8,577 nucleotides of DNA from an uncultured Clostridia bacterium (GCA_944386375.1 CALXAW010000055.1:1-8577), one strand, 5' to 3'. Shown: positions 1 through 7,462, numbered from the stretch's first letter. Numbers and translations: made by a program. Notes: generated by a model not told the origin, from the sequence alone.

Positions 1-75
1 GGCCATTAGCTCAGGTGGTAGAGCACTTGACTTTTAATCAAGTTGTCCCGCGTTCGAGTCGCGGATGGCTCACCA
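1..75 (+). tRNA. tRNA-Lys (anticodon TTT), lacks first base at window edge
   Basis: Cloverleaf reads clearly. The D stem starts GCTC at 9, the anticodon stem CTTGA/TCAAG encloses the loop CTTTTAA with anticodon TTT, the T arm is CCGCG/CGCGG, and CCA is encoded at 73-75. The 3' acceptor strand ATGGCTC pairs with an inferred G plus GGCCAT, so the first nucleotide of the gene lies one base before the window. It reads Lys AAA/AAG codons, which are very abundant in this genome. It is first in a run of three tRNAs that share one terminator. Confidence 0.96.
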
Positions 76-100
76 AAGAACTAAACAAAATTTAGTTCTT
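76..100 (+). other. Perfect stem-loop between tRNA-Lys and tRNA-Glu
   Basis: AAGAACTAAA (76-85) and TTTAGTTCTT (91-100) are perfect complements around a 5-nt loop CAAAA. The hairpin begins directly after the tRNA-Lys CCA and ends 4 nt before tRNA-Glu. No T-run follows, so it is not a typical terminator. It could guide processing of the tRNA precursor (inference). Confidence 0.6.
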
Positions 101-104
101 ACAA

Positions 105-179
105 GGCCCGTTGGTCAAGCGGTTAAGACACCGCCCTTTCACGGCGGAGACATGGGTTCGATTCCCGTACGGGTCACCA
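105..179 (+). tRNA. tRNA-Glu (anticodon TTC)
   Basis: The acceptor strands GGCCCGT and ACGGGTC pair with one G-T wobble. The anticodon stem CCGCC/GGCGG encloses the loop CTTTCAC with anticodon TTC. The T loop begins TTCGATT and CCA is encoded at 177-179. It is separated from tRNA-Thr by only 7 nt, so the two are clearly cotranscribed. Confidence 0.97.
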
Positions 180-186
180 ACATAAC

Positions 187-262
<76 letters not shown>

Positions 263-266
263 TTAT

Positions 267-313
267 AAAAAGTCAATAGTTTTGAGAAAACTCTTAATTA
301 TTGGCTTTTTTTA
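267..313 (+). terminator. Intrinsic terminator of the tRNA cluster
   Basis: The outer stem AAAAAGTCAATA (267-278) pairs with TATTGGCTTTTT (299-310) with one G-T wobble. An inner stem GTTTT/AAAAC closes on a GAG loop, with a one-sided bulge at 292-298. The stem runs into seven T (306-312), the classic intrinsic terminator layout. Confidence 0.85.
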
Positions 314-360
314 TTGTTGCAACATTGGAGCATATCAACTTTTATTTAATAGTTATTTTC

Positions 361-384
361 ACTTTAAGTTACGAAACTTAAAGT
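361..384. repeat. Perfect 10-bp inverted repeat, convergent intergenic region
   Basis: ACTTTAAGTT (361-370), spacer ACGA, then AACTTAAAGT (375-384). The arms are perfect. Neither strand has a strong T-run after the stem, so a terminator role is uncertain. It lies in the gap between the tRNA terminator and the gyrA stop codon. Confidence 0.5.
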
Positions 385-406
385 TTCATATTATTTCCTA
401 TTAAAC

Positions 407-458
407 AATAAACCCTGTATACATACTTTTAAATTAAAGCACATATACAGAGTTTATT
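407..458 (-). terminator. gyrA: Long imperfect inverted repeat, probable gyrA terminator
   Basis: AATAAAC-c-CTGTATA (407-421) is complementary to TATACAG-a-GTTTATT (444-458), giving a 15-bp stem with one mismatch and a 22-nt AT-rich loop. On the - strand it begins 37 nt after the gyrA stop and the stem is followed by a T-rich tract (TTTATTGTTT, overlapping the end of the stem). The T-tract is imperfect and the loop long, so terminator is the best reading but not certain. It could act in both directions between the converging units. Confidence 0.55.
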
Positions 459-495
459 TATATTAATTAAAAGCTAATATTATTTAAAACTTTTT

Positions 496-2931
496 CTAAT
501 CCATTTCTGGATTTAAAGTTTCTATACTTACTACCTTTACACCTTCTCCAGTTCTCATTAAAGTAACACCCTGTGTTGCTCTACTTAAAACACTTATATC
601 TTTTACATTTAATCTTATTATTGTTCCACTATCTGTTATAAGCATTACATCTTCATCTTCGCCTGTTACTCTTGCTCCTACAATTTTACCTGTTTTTGGA
701 GTAATTTTATATGTCATTACACCCTTTCCACCTCTTGTTTGAACTCTATATTCATCTAATTCTGTTCTTTTACCAAAACCATTTTCAGTAATAGTAAGAA
801 GTGTATGGTTTCCTCCTGGAATAATAGACTCCATGCTTATTACTTCATCTTCTTCGTCTAAGCGTATTCCAATTACTCCTTGAGATATTCTACCCATAGG
901 TCTTACATCTTTTTCATCAAATGTTATTGCCATACCATTTCTAGTAACTAAAACTACATTATCCTCTCCATCTGTAAGTCTTACAGAAATAAGCTCATCC
1001 TCTTCTTTTAATGTAATACTATTTAATCCAGTTTTTTTACTAGAATCATACTCTGTAAGAGCAGTTTTCTTAATTACACCATTTTTAGTACACATTAACA
1101 AATATTTTCCATCTGCAAAATTTTGAATAGGTATTACTGCAGATACCTTTTCACCTGGATCTAAGCTTAGTAAATTAACTATTGCTGTTCCCCTTGCTGT
1201 TCTTCCTGCCTCTGGAATTTCGTAACCTTTTAATTTATATAGCTTACCTTTGTTACTAAAGAATAGTATTGTATCATGAGTAGAAGCTGTAAATATTTCC
1301 TTAACAAAATCTTCTTCTCTAGTCGCAATTCCGGTAATTCCCTTACCTCCTCTTTTTTGGCTTTTATAAGTATCTATTGGCATTCTTTTAATATAACCAA
1401 AATGAGTTAAAGCTACAACAGTTTGCTCTTCTTTTATAAGATCTTCTAAATCAATTTCGCCCTCTGCTGCTTTTATTTTAGTTTTTCTTTCATCTCCAAA
1501 TTTTTCTCTAATTTCTATAAGCTCTTCTTTTATAATATCAAAAACTAATCTTTCACTATTTAGTATATCCCTTAAATGAGCAATTAATTTCATTAATTCA
1601 TCATATTCTTCTTCAATTTTTTCTCTTTGCAATCCAGATAATGTTTTAAGTCTCATATCCAAGATAGCTTGAGCTTGTATATCAGATAAACCAAATCTCT
1701 CCATTAACCTTTCTTTTGCATCATCATAAGAAGAACGTATTATTTCTATAACTTCATCTATATTATCTAATGCTATTTTTAATCCCTCTAATATATGAGC
1801 CCTAGCTAATGCCTTGTCTAAATCAAATTGAGTTCTACGTAATATTACATTTTTTCTGTGGTCAATATAATGATCTAAGCACTGTCTTAAAGTCAATATT
1901 TTAGGTTCGCCGTTTACTAATGCTAACATTATTATTCCAAAACTATCTTGCATTTGTGTATGCTTAAACAATTGGTTTAAAACCACTTGTGCATTCGCAT
2001 CTCTTTTTAACTCTATAACCACTCTAACTTTTTCTTTTCTATCTGATTCATCTCTTACTTCTGAAATTCCCTCTATTTTTTTCTCTTTTGACAAATCTGA
2101 TATATTTTTAATCAATTTTGCTTTATTTACTTGATATGGAAGTGAAGAAACAATTATTCTTTGTCTATTTCCACTCATTTCTTCTATATCTGTTTCTGCT
2201 CTTAATGTAATTTTACCTTTTCCTGTTGTATATGCCTTTTTAATTCCTTCTCTACCCAAAATAATTCCTTCTGTTGGGAAGTCTGGTCCTTTTATAACAG
2301 ACATTAAATCTTCATCTGTTACTTCATCTTCATCTATTATTTTTATTATTCCATTAATTACTTCTGTTAAATTATGTGGTGGAATATTTGTTGCCATACC
2401 TACAGCTATTCCAGAAGAACCATTTATTAATAATGTTGGTATTCTTGTTGGTAAAACTGTTGGCTCTTGTAATCTATCATCATAGTTGGGCATAAAATCA
2501 ACAGTATTTTTTTCTATATCTCTTAGCATTTGTTCAGAAATTTTAGACATTCTAGACTCTGTGTACCTCATAGCTGCTGCTCCATCACCATCTACTGAAC
2601 CAAAGTTTCCATGTCCATCTATTAGCATATATCTCATAGAAAAATCTTGTGCCATTCTAACCATTGCATCATAAACAGAACTATCACCATGTGGATGATA
2701 TCTACCTAAAACAGATCCAACTGTATTTGCACTTTTTCTGTATGGTTTATCTGAAGTAATTCCATCTTCATGCATAGCATATAATATTCTTCTATGTACC
2801 GGTTTTAAACCATCTCTAACATCTGGCAATGCACGTGATACTATAACACTCATTGCATAATCAATATATGATGTTCTCATTTCTTCTTCAATATCTTTTT
2901 GTATAATATTTCCGTCGTGTCTTTCTTCCAT
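496..2931 (-). CDS. gyrA: DNA gyrase subunit A
   Basis: GyrA is the breakage-reunion subunit of DNA gyrase; with GyrB it introduces negative supercoils using ATP. The 811-residue length fits the family and the frame is intact. The N-terminal topoisomerase domain carries SYIDYAMSVIVSRALPDVRD near residue 21 and the catalytic tyrosine Y123 in RYTES. The C-terminal beta-pinwheel carries the GyrA box QKRGGKG at 525-531 and a later RGGKG copy, which separates GyrA from ParC. The quinolone-determining region HGDSSVYDA has Ser84 and Asp88 (E. coli Ser83/Asp87 equivalents), the sensitive-type residues. The start ATG follows AGAGGAAAGAGGT with 6 nt spacing. The gene has its own promoter upstream, ends in TAG, and converges on the tRNA cluster. 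GyrB is not in the window. Confidence 0.98.
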   Translation of the reverse strand: MEERHDGNIIQKDIEEEMRTSYIDYAMSVIVSRALPDVRDGLKPVHRRILYAMHEDGITSDKPYRKSANTVGSVLGRYHPHGDSSVYDAMVRMAQDFSMRYMLIDGHGNFGSVDGDGAAAMRYTESRMSKISEQMLRDIEKNTVDFMPNYDDRLQEPTVLPTRIPTLLINGSSGIAVGMATNIPPHNLTEVINGIIKIIDEDEVTDEDLMSVIKGPDFPTEGIILGREGIKKAYTTGKGKITLRAETDIEEMSGNRQRIIVSSLPYQVNKAKLIKNISDLSKEKKIEGISEVRDESDRKEKVRVVIELKRDANAQVVLNQLFKHTQMQDSFGIIMLALVNGEPKILTLRQCLDHYIDHRKNVILRRTQFDLDKALARAHILEGLKIALDNIDEVIEIIRSSYDDAKERLMERFGLSDIQAQAILDMRLKTLSGLQREKIEEEYDELMKLIAHLRDILNSERLVFDIIKEELIEIREKFGDERKTKIKAAEGEIDLEDLIKEEQTVVALTHFGYIKRMPIDTYKSQKRGGKGITGIATREEDFVKEIFTASTHDTILFFSNKGKLYKLKGYEIPEAGRTARGTAIVNLLSLDPGEKVSAVIPIQNFADGKYLLMCTKNGVIKKTALTEYDSSKKTGLNSITLKEEDELISVRLTDGEDNVVLVTRNGMAITFDEKDVRPMGRISQGVIGIRLDEEDEVISMESIIPGGNHTLLTITENGFGKRTELDEYRVQTRGGKGVMTYKITPKTGKIVGARVTGEDEDVMLITDSGTIIRLNVKDISVLSRATQGVTLMRTGEGVKVVSIETLNPEMD

Positions 2932-2967
2932 GTTTTTACCTCTTTCCTCTTTTTTTTCTACTAGTTT

Positions 2968-2996
2968 ATTATACTAAACACAAAAAAAATATGCAA
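2968..2996 (-). promoter_or_regulatory. gyrA: Sigma-A-type promoter of gyrA
   Basis: On the - strand there is a perfect -10 TATAAT (2968-2973), a 17-bp spacer and a weak -35 TTGCAT (2991-2996, matching TTG of TTGACA). It lies about 37 nt upstream of the gyrA start and downstream of the preceding gene's stop. gyrA can therefore be transcribed independently of the four-gene unit behind it. Confidence 0.7.
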
Positions 2997-3042
2997 GGGA
3001 AATTTCTTAAATTCTTTACGGAAATAATAGTATTATTTATTA

Positions 3043-3771
3043 TTAAGTTAATTTTTTTACTAATTCTAATTCTGTTTCTGACAAATTAAAATTATGTCCA
3101 TTATTTTTTATTAAATTATGTATGTTTTCTATTACTCTTGCTTGAGATATTGCATTTTCTAAAGGAATTAGATTAGATAATTCATTTTCAATCTTCTTAT
3201 ATTGTATTTCCATATTATCAAAATCTTTATTACTGTAAAATTCTTTCCAATTATTTATATAATTTTCTAAATTTTCTACACTTGTTATTTGATTTGTTAA
3301 AGTTTTTTCAATATTACTTTCTACATTATTTAAAATTGTATCTTTACCCCTTTTTATTAAATCTGCAATATTTGAACTTATAACACCTTTTTCTTCTACT
3401 TTATCCACAACTGAATCAAGTAATGTGGAAACACTATCTATTATTCCACCATTTTTTACCGCTAATTGTACTTGAGATATATTTTCAAAATTTCCAGTTA
3501 CAATCCCTATACTACTTTTACCAAAATTAATAGCTTCCTCTATTGTCTTCGAAATACCTTCTTTTAGACCATAATTTAATAAATTATCCTTTATACTTAT
3601 GACTTGATCTTCAATTAAATCTGGTAATAATGCTCTTATTCCAATATCCAATCCTGTGTTTATAGCTTTGCCTATTGCTGAATCTAAAAAATTATTTTGC
3701 TCTTTTTCTAAATTCACCTCATTATTTAATTCATTATTTTGAATTTGTTTTTCTAAATTTTCTATTTCCAT
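3043..3771 (-). CDS. Uncharacterised helical protein, 242 aa
   Basis: I do not recognise a named family. Residues 1-28 are a polar, Asn/Glu/Lys-rich tail with NNELNNEVN. From about 29 on, the protein looks almost wholly alpha-helical, with amphipathic segments (SAIGKAINTGLDIGIRALLPD at 31-51 and the stretch to about 90), short Gly turns (VTGNF at 91-95, KNGG at 106-109) and a Leu/Glu-rich end. There is no signal peptide, clear membrane span or catalytic motif. The start ATG has a strong AGGAGG 4 nt upstream (3776-3781). It lies 54 bp after the TadZ-like gene on the same strand, so it is probably cotranscribed. Its composition is less biased than that neighbour, which suggests stronger constraint on its sequence. 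A structural or membrane-peripheral role is possible but unsupported. Confidence 0.85.
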   Translation of the reverse strand: MEIENLEKQIQNNELNNEVNLEKEQNNFLDSAIGKAINTGLDIGIRALLPDLIEDQVISIKDNLLNYGLKEGISKTIEEAINFGKSSIGIVTGNFENISQVQLAVKNGGIIDSVSTLLDSVVDKVEEKGVISSNIADLIKRGKDTILNNVESNIEKTLTNQITSVENLENYINNWKEFYSNKDFDNMEIQYKKIENELSNLIPLENAISQARVIENIHNLIKNNGHNFNLSETELELVKKLT

Positions 3772-3825
3772 GATACCTCCTATATTTTTATTATTTAATT
3801 TATTATTTTCTAAAATTTAATTTTA

Positions 3826-4962
3826 TTAGAATCTTTCTTTTAGAATTTTTAAAGCTTTATTTTTTGTCCTATTTTTTACTATTTTTTTATATAAATTAAA
3901 GTTATTTTTATTATTTTTCGTTTGTCCTATTACATTAAATTTTTTAAAACATTCTTTAATTATTTTTTTATTTATTGCTTTTTTATTATTATTTTGCATG
4001 ACAATATGTAAACCTTGTTTGTTATCTAATTTATTAATACTGTTTTCTTCTATAAACTCCATCCCCCTTCTTATCCCTAACAAAGACGGTTCTATTAGCA
4101 ATATGTTTTTTTCTATATTTTCTAATAAAACACTATTTATTTTTAACTTATTTGTTATGTCTGCGTTAACTACTATTGCATCATATTTTCTTAGTTCTTT
4201 TAAAAAAATATCTGTTATTATTCTATTTTTTTGGTTTACATTCTTCTCTTTTTTTAAAATAAAATCTAGACCTGAAATCGAATCTAAAGTATTATCTATC
4301 TTATTTAAATAAACATTAAAATTATGATAAAAAATTTTTTTAGACTTTTTATATATTATTTTTTTAGAATTATTTTTAATTTCTAGAAAAATATTTAAAT
4401 TAATTATTAATATTTTTTTATAATTTATTTTTTTTAAATAATTTATAAAATTAATTATAATTATTTTATTTTTTTCTGAATTTTCTGAATAAAAACAATA
4501 TATATTTTCATAATTTATTTTTTTATATTCTTTTTTTATATTATTCTTTTTTCTTATTTTTAAATTATTATTATATATCATTTTATTTGAATATTTTTTT
4601 ATACCATTTATTTCGTTTTTTATTTTATCAATTAAATCAGTATTTTTTATTTTTTTATTATAGAAATAAAATTTTATATTATTTTTAATTAATTTATTTT
4701 CTATTAATTTATTCGTTTTTTCTAAAATAAAAATCAAATTAATTTTTTTATTCATTTTTTTTATTTTCCTTATAAAATTATCAATATTTATTTCATTAAT
4801 AATTTCTACATTAATAATTAAAAAATCAACTTGATTTTTTTCTATAACTTCAAAAACACCTTCTACATATGGTATATCTTTAGAAATAACTTTTATATTA
4901 TTTTCTTTTAATAATTTATTATTTATAAATTCATTTCCTATTGCTGTTATTACTTTATTCAT
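3826..4962 (-). CDS. TadZ/CpaE-like protein, degenerate (pseudo-ATPase)
   Basis: TadZ/CpaE proteins combine an atypical receiver domain with a MinD/ParA-type ATPase and position Tad pili at the membrane. Residues 1-117 fit a receiver-like alpha/beta fold (VITAIGN; VDFLIIN with Asn51 where a response regulator has its phospho-Asp). A Lys/Asn linker follows to about 150. Residues 151-350 fit the MinD fold: the Walker A site reads SENSEKNKI (159-167), lacking the glycines and the final Ser/Thr; the A' strand KILIINLN has Asn188 and Asn190 instead of Asp; the Walker B-like strand YDAIVVNAD has Asn266. ATP hydrolysis is therefore unlikely. Asn+Lys+Ile make up about 54% (204 of 378 by hand count). 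ATG directly follows the VirB4 stop (TAAATG) with AGAGGG inside the VirB4 end, indicating translational coupling. The family call rests on fold-level pattern. Confidence 0.7.
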   Translation of the reverse strand: MNKVITAIGNEFINNKLLKENNIKVISKDIPYVEGVFEVIEKNQVDFLIINVEIINEINIDNFIRKIKKMNKKINLIFILEKTNKLIENKLIKNNIKFYFYNKKIKNTDLIDKIKNEINGIKKYSNKMIYNNNLKIRKKNNIKKEYKKINYENIYCFYSENSEKNKIIIINFINYLKKINYKKILIINLNIFLEIKNNSKKIIYKKSKKIFYHNFNVYLNKIDNTLDSISGLDFILKKEKNVNQKNRIITDIFLKELRKYDAIVVNADITNKLKINSVLLENIEKNILLIEPSLLGIRRGMEFIEENSINKLDNKQGLHIVMQNNNKKAINKKIIKECFKKFNVIGQTKNNKNNFNLYKKIVKNRTKNKALKILKERF

Positions 4963-6783
4963 TTACTTTCCCTCTACTATTTCTTTTTCTTTTTCCGATG
5001 ATTCTATTTTAGTTAATATATGATCATCCCCAACAAACATTAAGCATTCACCTCTTTTTAATGATTTAATTTCTATTTTTTCTTTATCTGTTAAATTTGT
5101 ATTTTCTGATAATATTTTAATATTTTCTTCTTCTAATGAAAAAAATGTTTTTATATTAGAATTATTTAAAATACTTTTCCCATATGTTCCATTTTCTAAA
5201 CTAAACAAATCTGAAACATCTTGTGTAATTGCAACACCACTTCCTCCATATTTTCTTATTGTTTTAAATATTTTATAAATAAAACTTGCTACTTCTTTAT
5301 TTGATGTTACACCTATTAATCTCCATATCTCGTCTAAATATATTGCTTTTTTTATACTTCTATCTATTTTTATTTTATCCCAAAACAATTCTGTAAATAA
5401 ATACATCCCATACTTCAAATTTTCCTCACCCAATTCATATACATCTGCTATTATTAATTTATTATTTATTTCTACATTTGTATAATTATTAAAAAAATTT
5501 AAAGAGCCCTTTACAAATGGAATTAACTTTACTTTAAACTTTTTAGTTCTTTTATCTTTTTCTAAAACATTGTATAAATCCTCTAGTATAGGCATATCTT
5601 TATTTCTCTTAAACTCTCTTTTTGCTTCAGTTGTTGTATATAAACTTTCATCATCAAAAGTTATTCCCTTTGTTTTATATGTTTCTATCAGTTTTTCTTC
5701 TATTATTGCTTTTTCTTCTTCATCCATTTCTCCAAAAATCAAATTAAAAAAACCTATTAACTTTCCTATTTTGGTTGCTAAATAACCATTATTATTATCT
5801 TCAATACTTTCTTCTCTTATATCTAATATGTTTACATATGTCTTAGAAGTTGGTCCTATTTTTATCTCTGTGCCTTGCAGTTTTTTACATAAATTTAAAT
5901 ACTCTCTATCTGGGTCTATAACATATTGTTCTATACCTAGTAGTCTGCATCTTAATATCAGTAATTTAGTATAAAAGGACTTTCCTGCACCACTTGTACC
6001 AAAAATACACATATTAGCATTTTTATATTTGTTGGTATTATATCTATCTATAAATATCAATGAATTATTATAAATATTCTTTCCTATAAAAATTCCTTCC
6101 TCGTCAAATATTGAAGAAGTTATAAACGGATATGTAGACAAAATTCCATTTGTTAATACATTTCTTCTGGACGCACCACTTATGTCATTACTATTTTCCA
6201 TTATAGGTAATGTAGAAATAAATAATTGCTCTTGCCTGAATGTTGCTCTTCTTGTTTGCAATCCTTTGCTACTTAAAATTCCTTCTACTTTATTTATATA
6301 ATGCTCTAATTCTTTTTCTTCTTCTGCAAAAATATTAATATACATATATAAAAAATATAAATCTTCATTATTAATTTGCATTTCTCTTCTTATATATTTT
6401 GCATCATTATATGTAAAAGCTGCTATTTCTATATCTTCTCTATTTTGATTTCCCTCTTTTAATTCTACCCCTACATTTCCTATGTGATATGTTAAATCTT
6501 TTATTGTTTTATATTGATCTTGTTTTTCACAAAAAATTGATATATTCATATTTATATTACTCTCAATAATACTTTTTAAAATTAAATCTTCCTGTTCTCT
6601 ATAATAATTTACTACTATTAATCCACCATAATATAAACCATCTATTTCTAAATATCTTGGATTGTTTAAGTTTATATAAGTTGGGCTTAATTTATCTTGA
6701 ATTTTTATACCCCCTTTTAAAAAATCTTTTTTCTCGTTTTTTTGCCTGTTTTTTGTTCTTTTATTAAATATTATTTTTCTCAC
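4963..6783 (-). CDS. VirB4-type secretion/conjugation ATPase, core part
   Basis: VirB4 ATPases are inner-membrane motors of type IV secretion and conjugation. Residues 26-250 match the VirB4 middle region (IQDKLSP; later TLPIMENSND and the FITSSIFDEEGIFIG strand). The RecA-like domain has Walker A GTSGAGKS (262-269), VIDPDREY (288-295), Walker B KAIYLDE with D484/E485, RKYGG (510-514) and AITQD (518-522). All key residues are present, so the motor looks functional. The 606 residues are short for VirB4; the missing N-terminal part is the upstream gene, in the same frame and separated by one TAA. The GTG start at 6781-6783 is the first usual start after that stop. It has only AAAGAAG touching it, with no properly spaced Shine-Dalgarno site, and the first internal Met is residue 79. 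Translation may be coupled, or the stop read through. Confidence 0.88.
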   Translation of the reverse strand: MRKIIFNKRTKNRQKNEKKDFLKGGIKIQDKLSPTYINLNNPRYLEIDGLYYGGLIVVNYYREQEDLILKSIIESNINMNISIFCEKQDQYKTIKDLTYHIGNVGVELKEGNQNREDIEIAAFTYNDAKYIRREMQINNEDLYFLYMYINIFAEEEKELEHYINKVEGILSSKGLQTRRATFRQEQLFISTLPIMENSNDISGASRRNVLTNGILSTYPFITSSIFDEEGIFIGKNIYNNSLIFIDRYNTNKYKNANMCIFGTSGAGKSFYTKLLILRCRLLGIEQYVIDPDREYLNLCKKLQGTEIKIGPTSKTYVNILDIREESIEDNNNGYLATKIGKLIGFFNLIFGEMDEEEKAIIEEKLIETYKTKGITFDDESLYTTTEAKREFKRNKDMPILEDLYNVLEKDKRTKKFKVKLIPFVKGSLNFFNNYTNVEINNKLIIADVYELGEENLKYGMYLFTELFWDKIKIDRSIKKAIYLDEIWRLIGVTSNKEVASFIYKIFKTIRKYGGSGVAITQDVSDLFSLENGTYGKSILNNSNIKTFFSLEEENIKILSENTNLTDKEKIEIKSLKRGECLMFVGDDHILTKIESSEKEKEIVEGK

Positions 6784-6801
6784 CTTCTTTAGTCTGAATT
6801 T

Positions 6802-7365
6802 TTATTTATTTTTTAAATATTTTTTTGTGTTATAAAAAGAATAAATAATTTGAAATAATTCTTCTTTTGAATCAATTTTTTCTACATAATTTCCACATCT
6901 AGATAAACATTCTTTTATTTTTAAAAACTGCTCATTTAGCTCTTCTTTTACAATTTCTAAATTATTATTTTGAATTTTTTCGCTAGAAATTATAATATAA
7001 AAAATTTTAGAAGTAGATTTTTGATTTAAATTAATATTTTTTATAAACTTAATATACTCTTCTGCAATATCTTTTAAAAATTGTTCTTCTTTCTTTTGAT
7101 AATTTTTTCTAATTTTCCTTATATTTGTGGATAAGTCTTTTTTGTTACTTTGAATTAATATTTGGAAATTAAAATTACATGTTTTTAAAAAAACTTTGTA
7201 TGAATTTAAAATAGAATTTTTTTCTAAATCAGACTTTAAATTAAAGTTTATAGGAACAACTTTCATTATTTTTACTATTTTATTATTTTTAAGTTTCAAT
7301 ATTCCATCATCTTCAATCTTTTCTATAGGTATCCATTCTTGAATACTTACATTTTTATTTTTCAT
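6802..7365 (-). CDS. VirB4 N-terminal domain protein (split VirB4)
   Basis: This 187-residue protein resembles the first part of the VirB4-like ATPases of Firmicutes conjugative elements: SIQEWIPIEKI near 7-17, GILKLKNN, then VVPINFNLKS (36-45) and a C-terminal helix ending IIYSFYN, where full-length proteins continue into the ATPase part. It has no Walker motifs. The start is the ATG at 7363-7365, because AAGGAGG (rc of 7371-7377) lies 5 nt upstream; a TTG at 7378-7380 would begin inside that ribosome binding site. The TAA at 6802-6804 is the only stop between this frame and the ATPase frame; in-frame read-through would give one polypeptide of about 800 residues, the usual VirB4 size. It is the first gene behind the - strand promoter at 7434-7462. 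Confidence 0.75.
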   Translation of the reverse strand: MKNKNVSIQEWIPIEKIEDDGILKLKNNKIVKIMKVVPINFNLKSDLEKNSILNSYKVFLKTCNFNFQILIQSNKKDLSTNIRKIRKNYQKKEEQFLKDIAEEYIKFIKNINLNQKSTSKIFYIIISSEKIQNNNLEIVKEELNEQFLKIKECLSRCGNYVEKIDSKEELFQIIYSFYNTKKYLKNK

Positions 7366-7370
7366 TTGCA

Positions 7371-7376
7371 CCTCCT
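7371..7376 (-). promoter_or_regulatory. Ribosome binding site that fixes the VirB4-N start
   Basis: AGGAGG on the - strand, 5 nt before the ATG at 7363-7365. The in-frame TTG that would lengthen the protein by five residues lies immediately upstream of this site, so the shorter protein is the right one. Confidence 0.85.
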
Positions 7377-7433
7377 TCAATTTAATATTTTACAACTTTT
7401 TAAGTATTATGTTTATCTAAATTGGTGCTTTTT

Positions 7434-7462
7434 ATTTTATACGCATCCCAAACCTTTGTCAA
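7434..7462 (-). promoter_or_regulatory. Sigma-A-type promoter of the VirB4/TadZ-like unit
   Basis: On the - strand there is a perfect -35 TTGACA (7457-7462), a 17-bp spacer and -10 TAAAAT (7434-7439, 5 of 6 consensus). It is the best promoter seen in the window and sits about 69 nt upstream of the first ATG. No comparable promoter was found between the four downstream genes, which supports a single transcript. Confidence 0.8.

Noticed and set aside
2486..2674. 62-codon open frame on the + strand inside gyrA
   Set aside because: It is antisense to the conserved gyrase catalytic domain, has no ribosome binding site and shows no recognisable features.
3998..4312. 104-codon open frame on the + strand opposite the TadZ-like gene
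   Set aside because: Its Phe/Ser/Leu-rich hydrophobic product is what the reverse complement of Lys/Asn/Ile-rich coding gives. There is no ribosome binding site, and the opposite frame has a coherent fold and coupled start.
5570..5785. 71-codon open frame on the + strand opposite the VirB4 ATPase
   Set aside because: It is a shadow of the ATPase core, Ser/Ile-rich, without a ribosome binding site.
7366..7380. Five-residue extension of the VirB4-N protein from a TTG start
   Set aside because: The TTG touches the AAGGAGG that serves the ATG at 7363-7365, so it would start inside the ribosome binding site.
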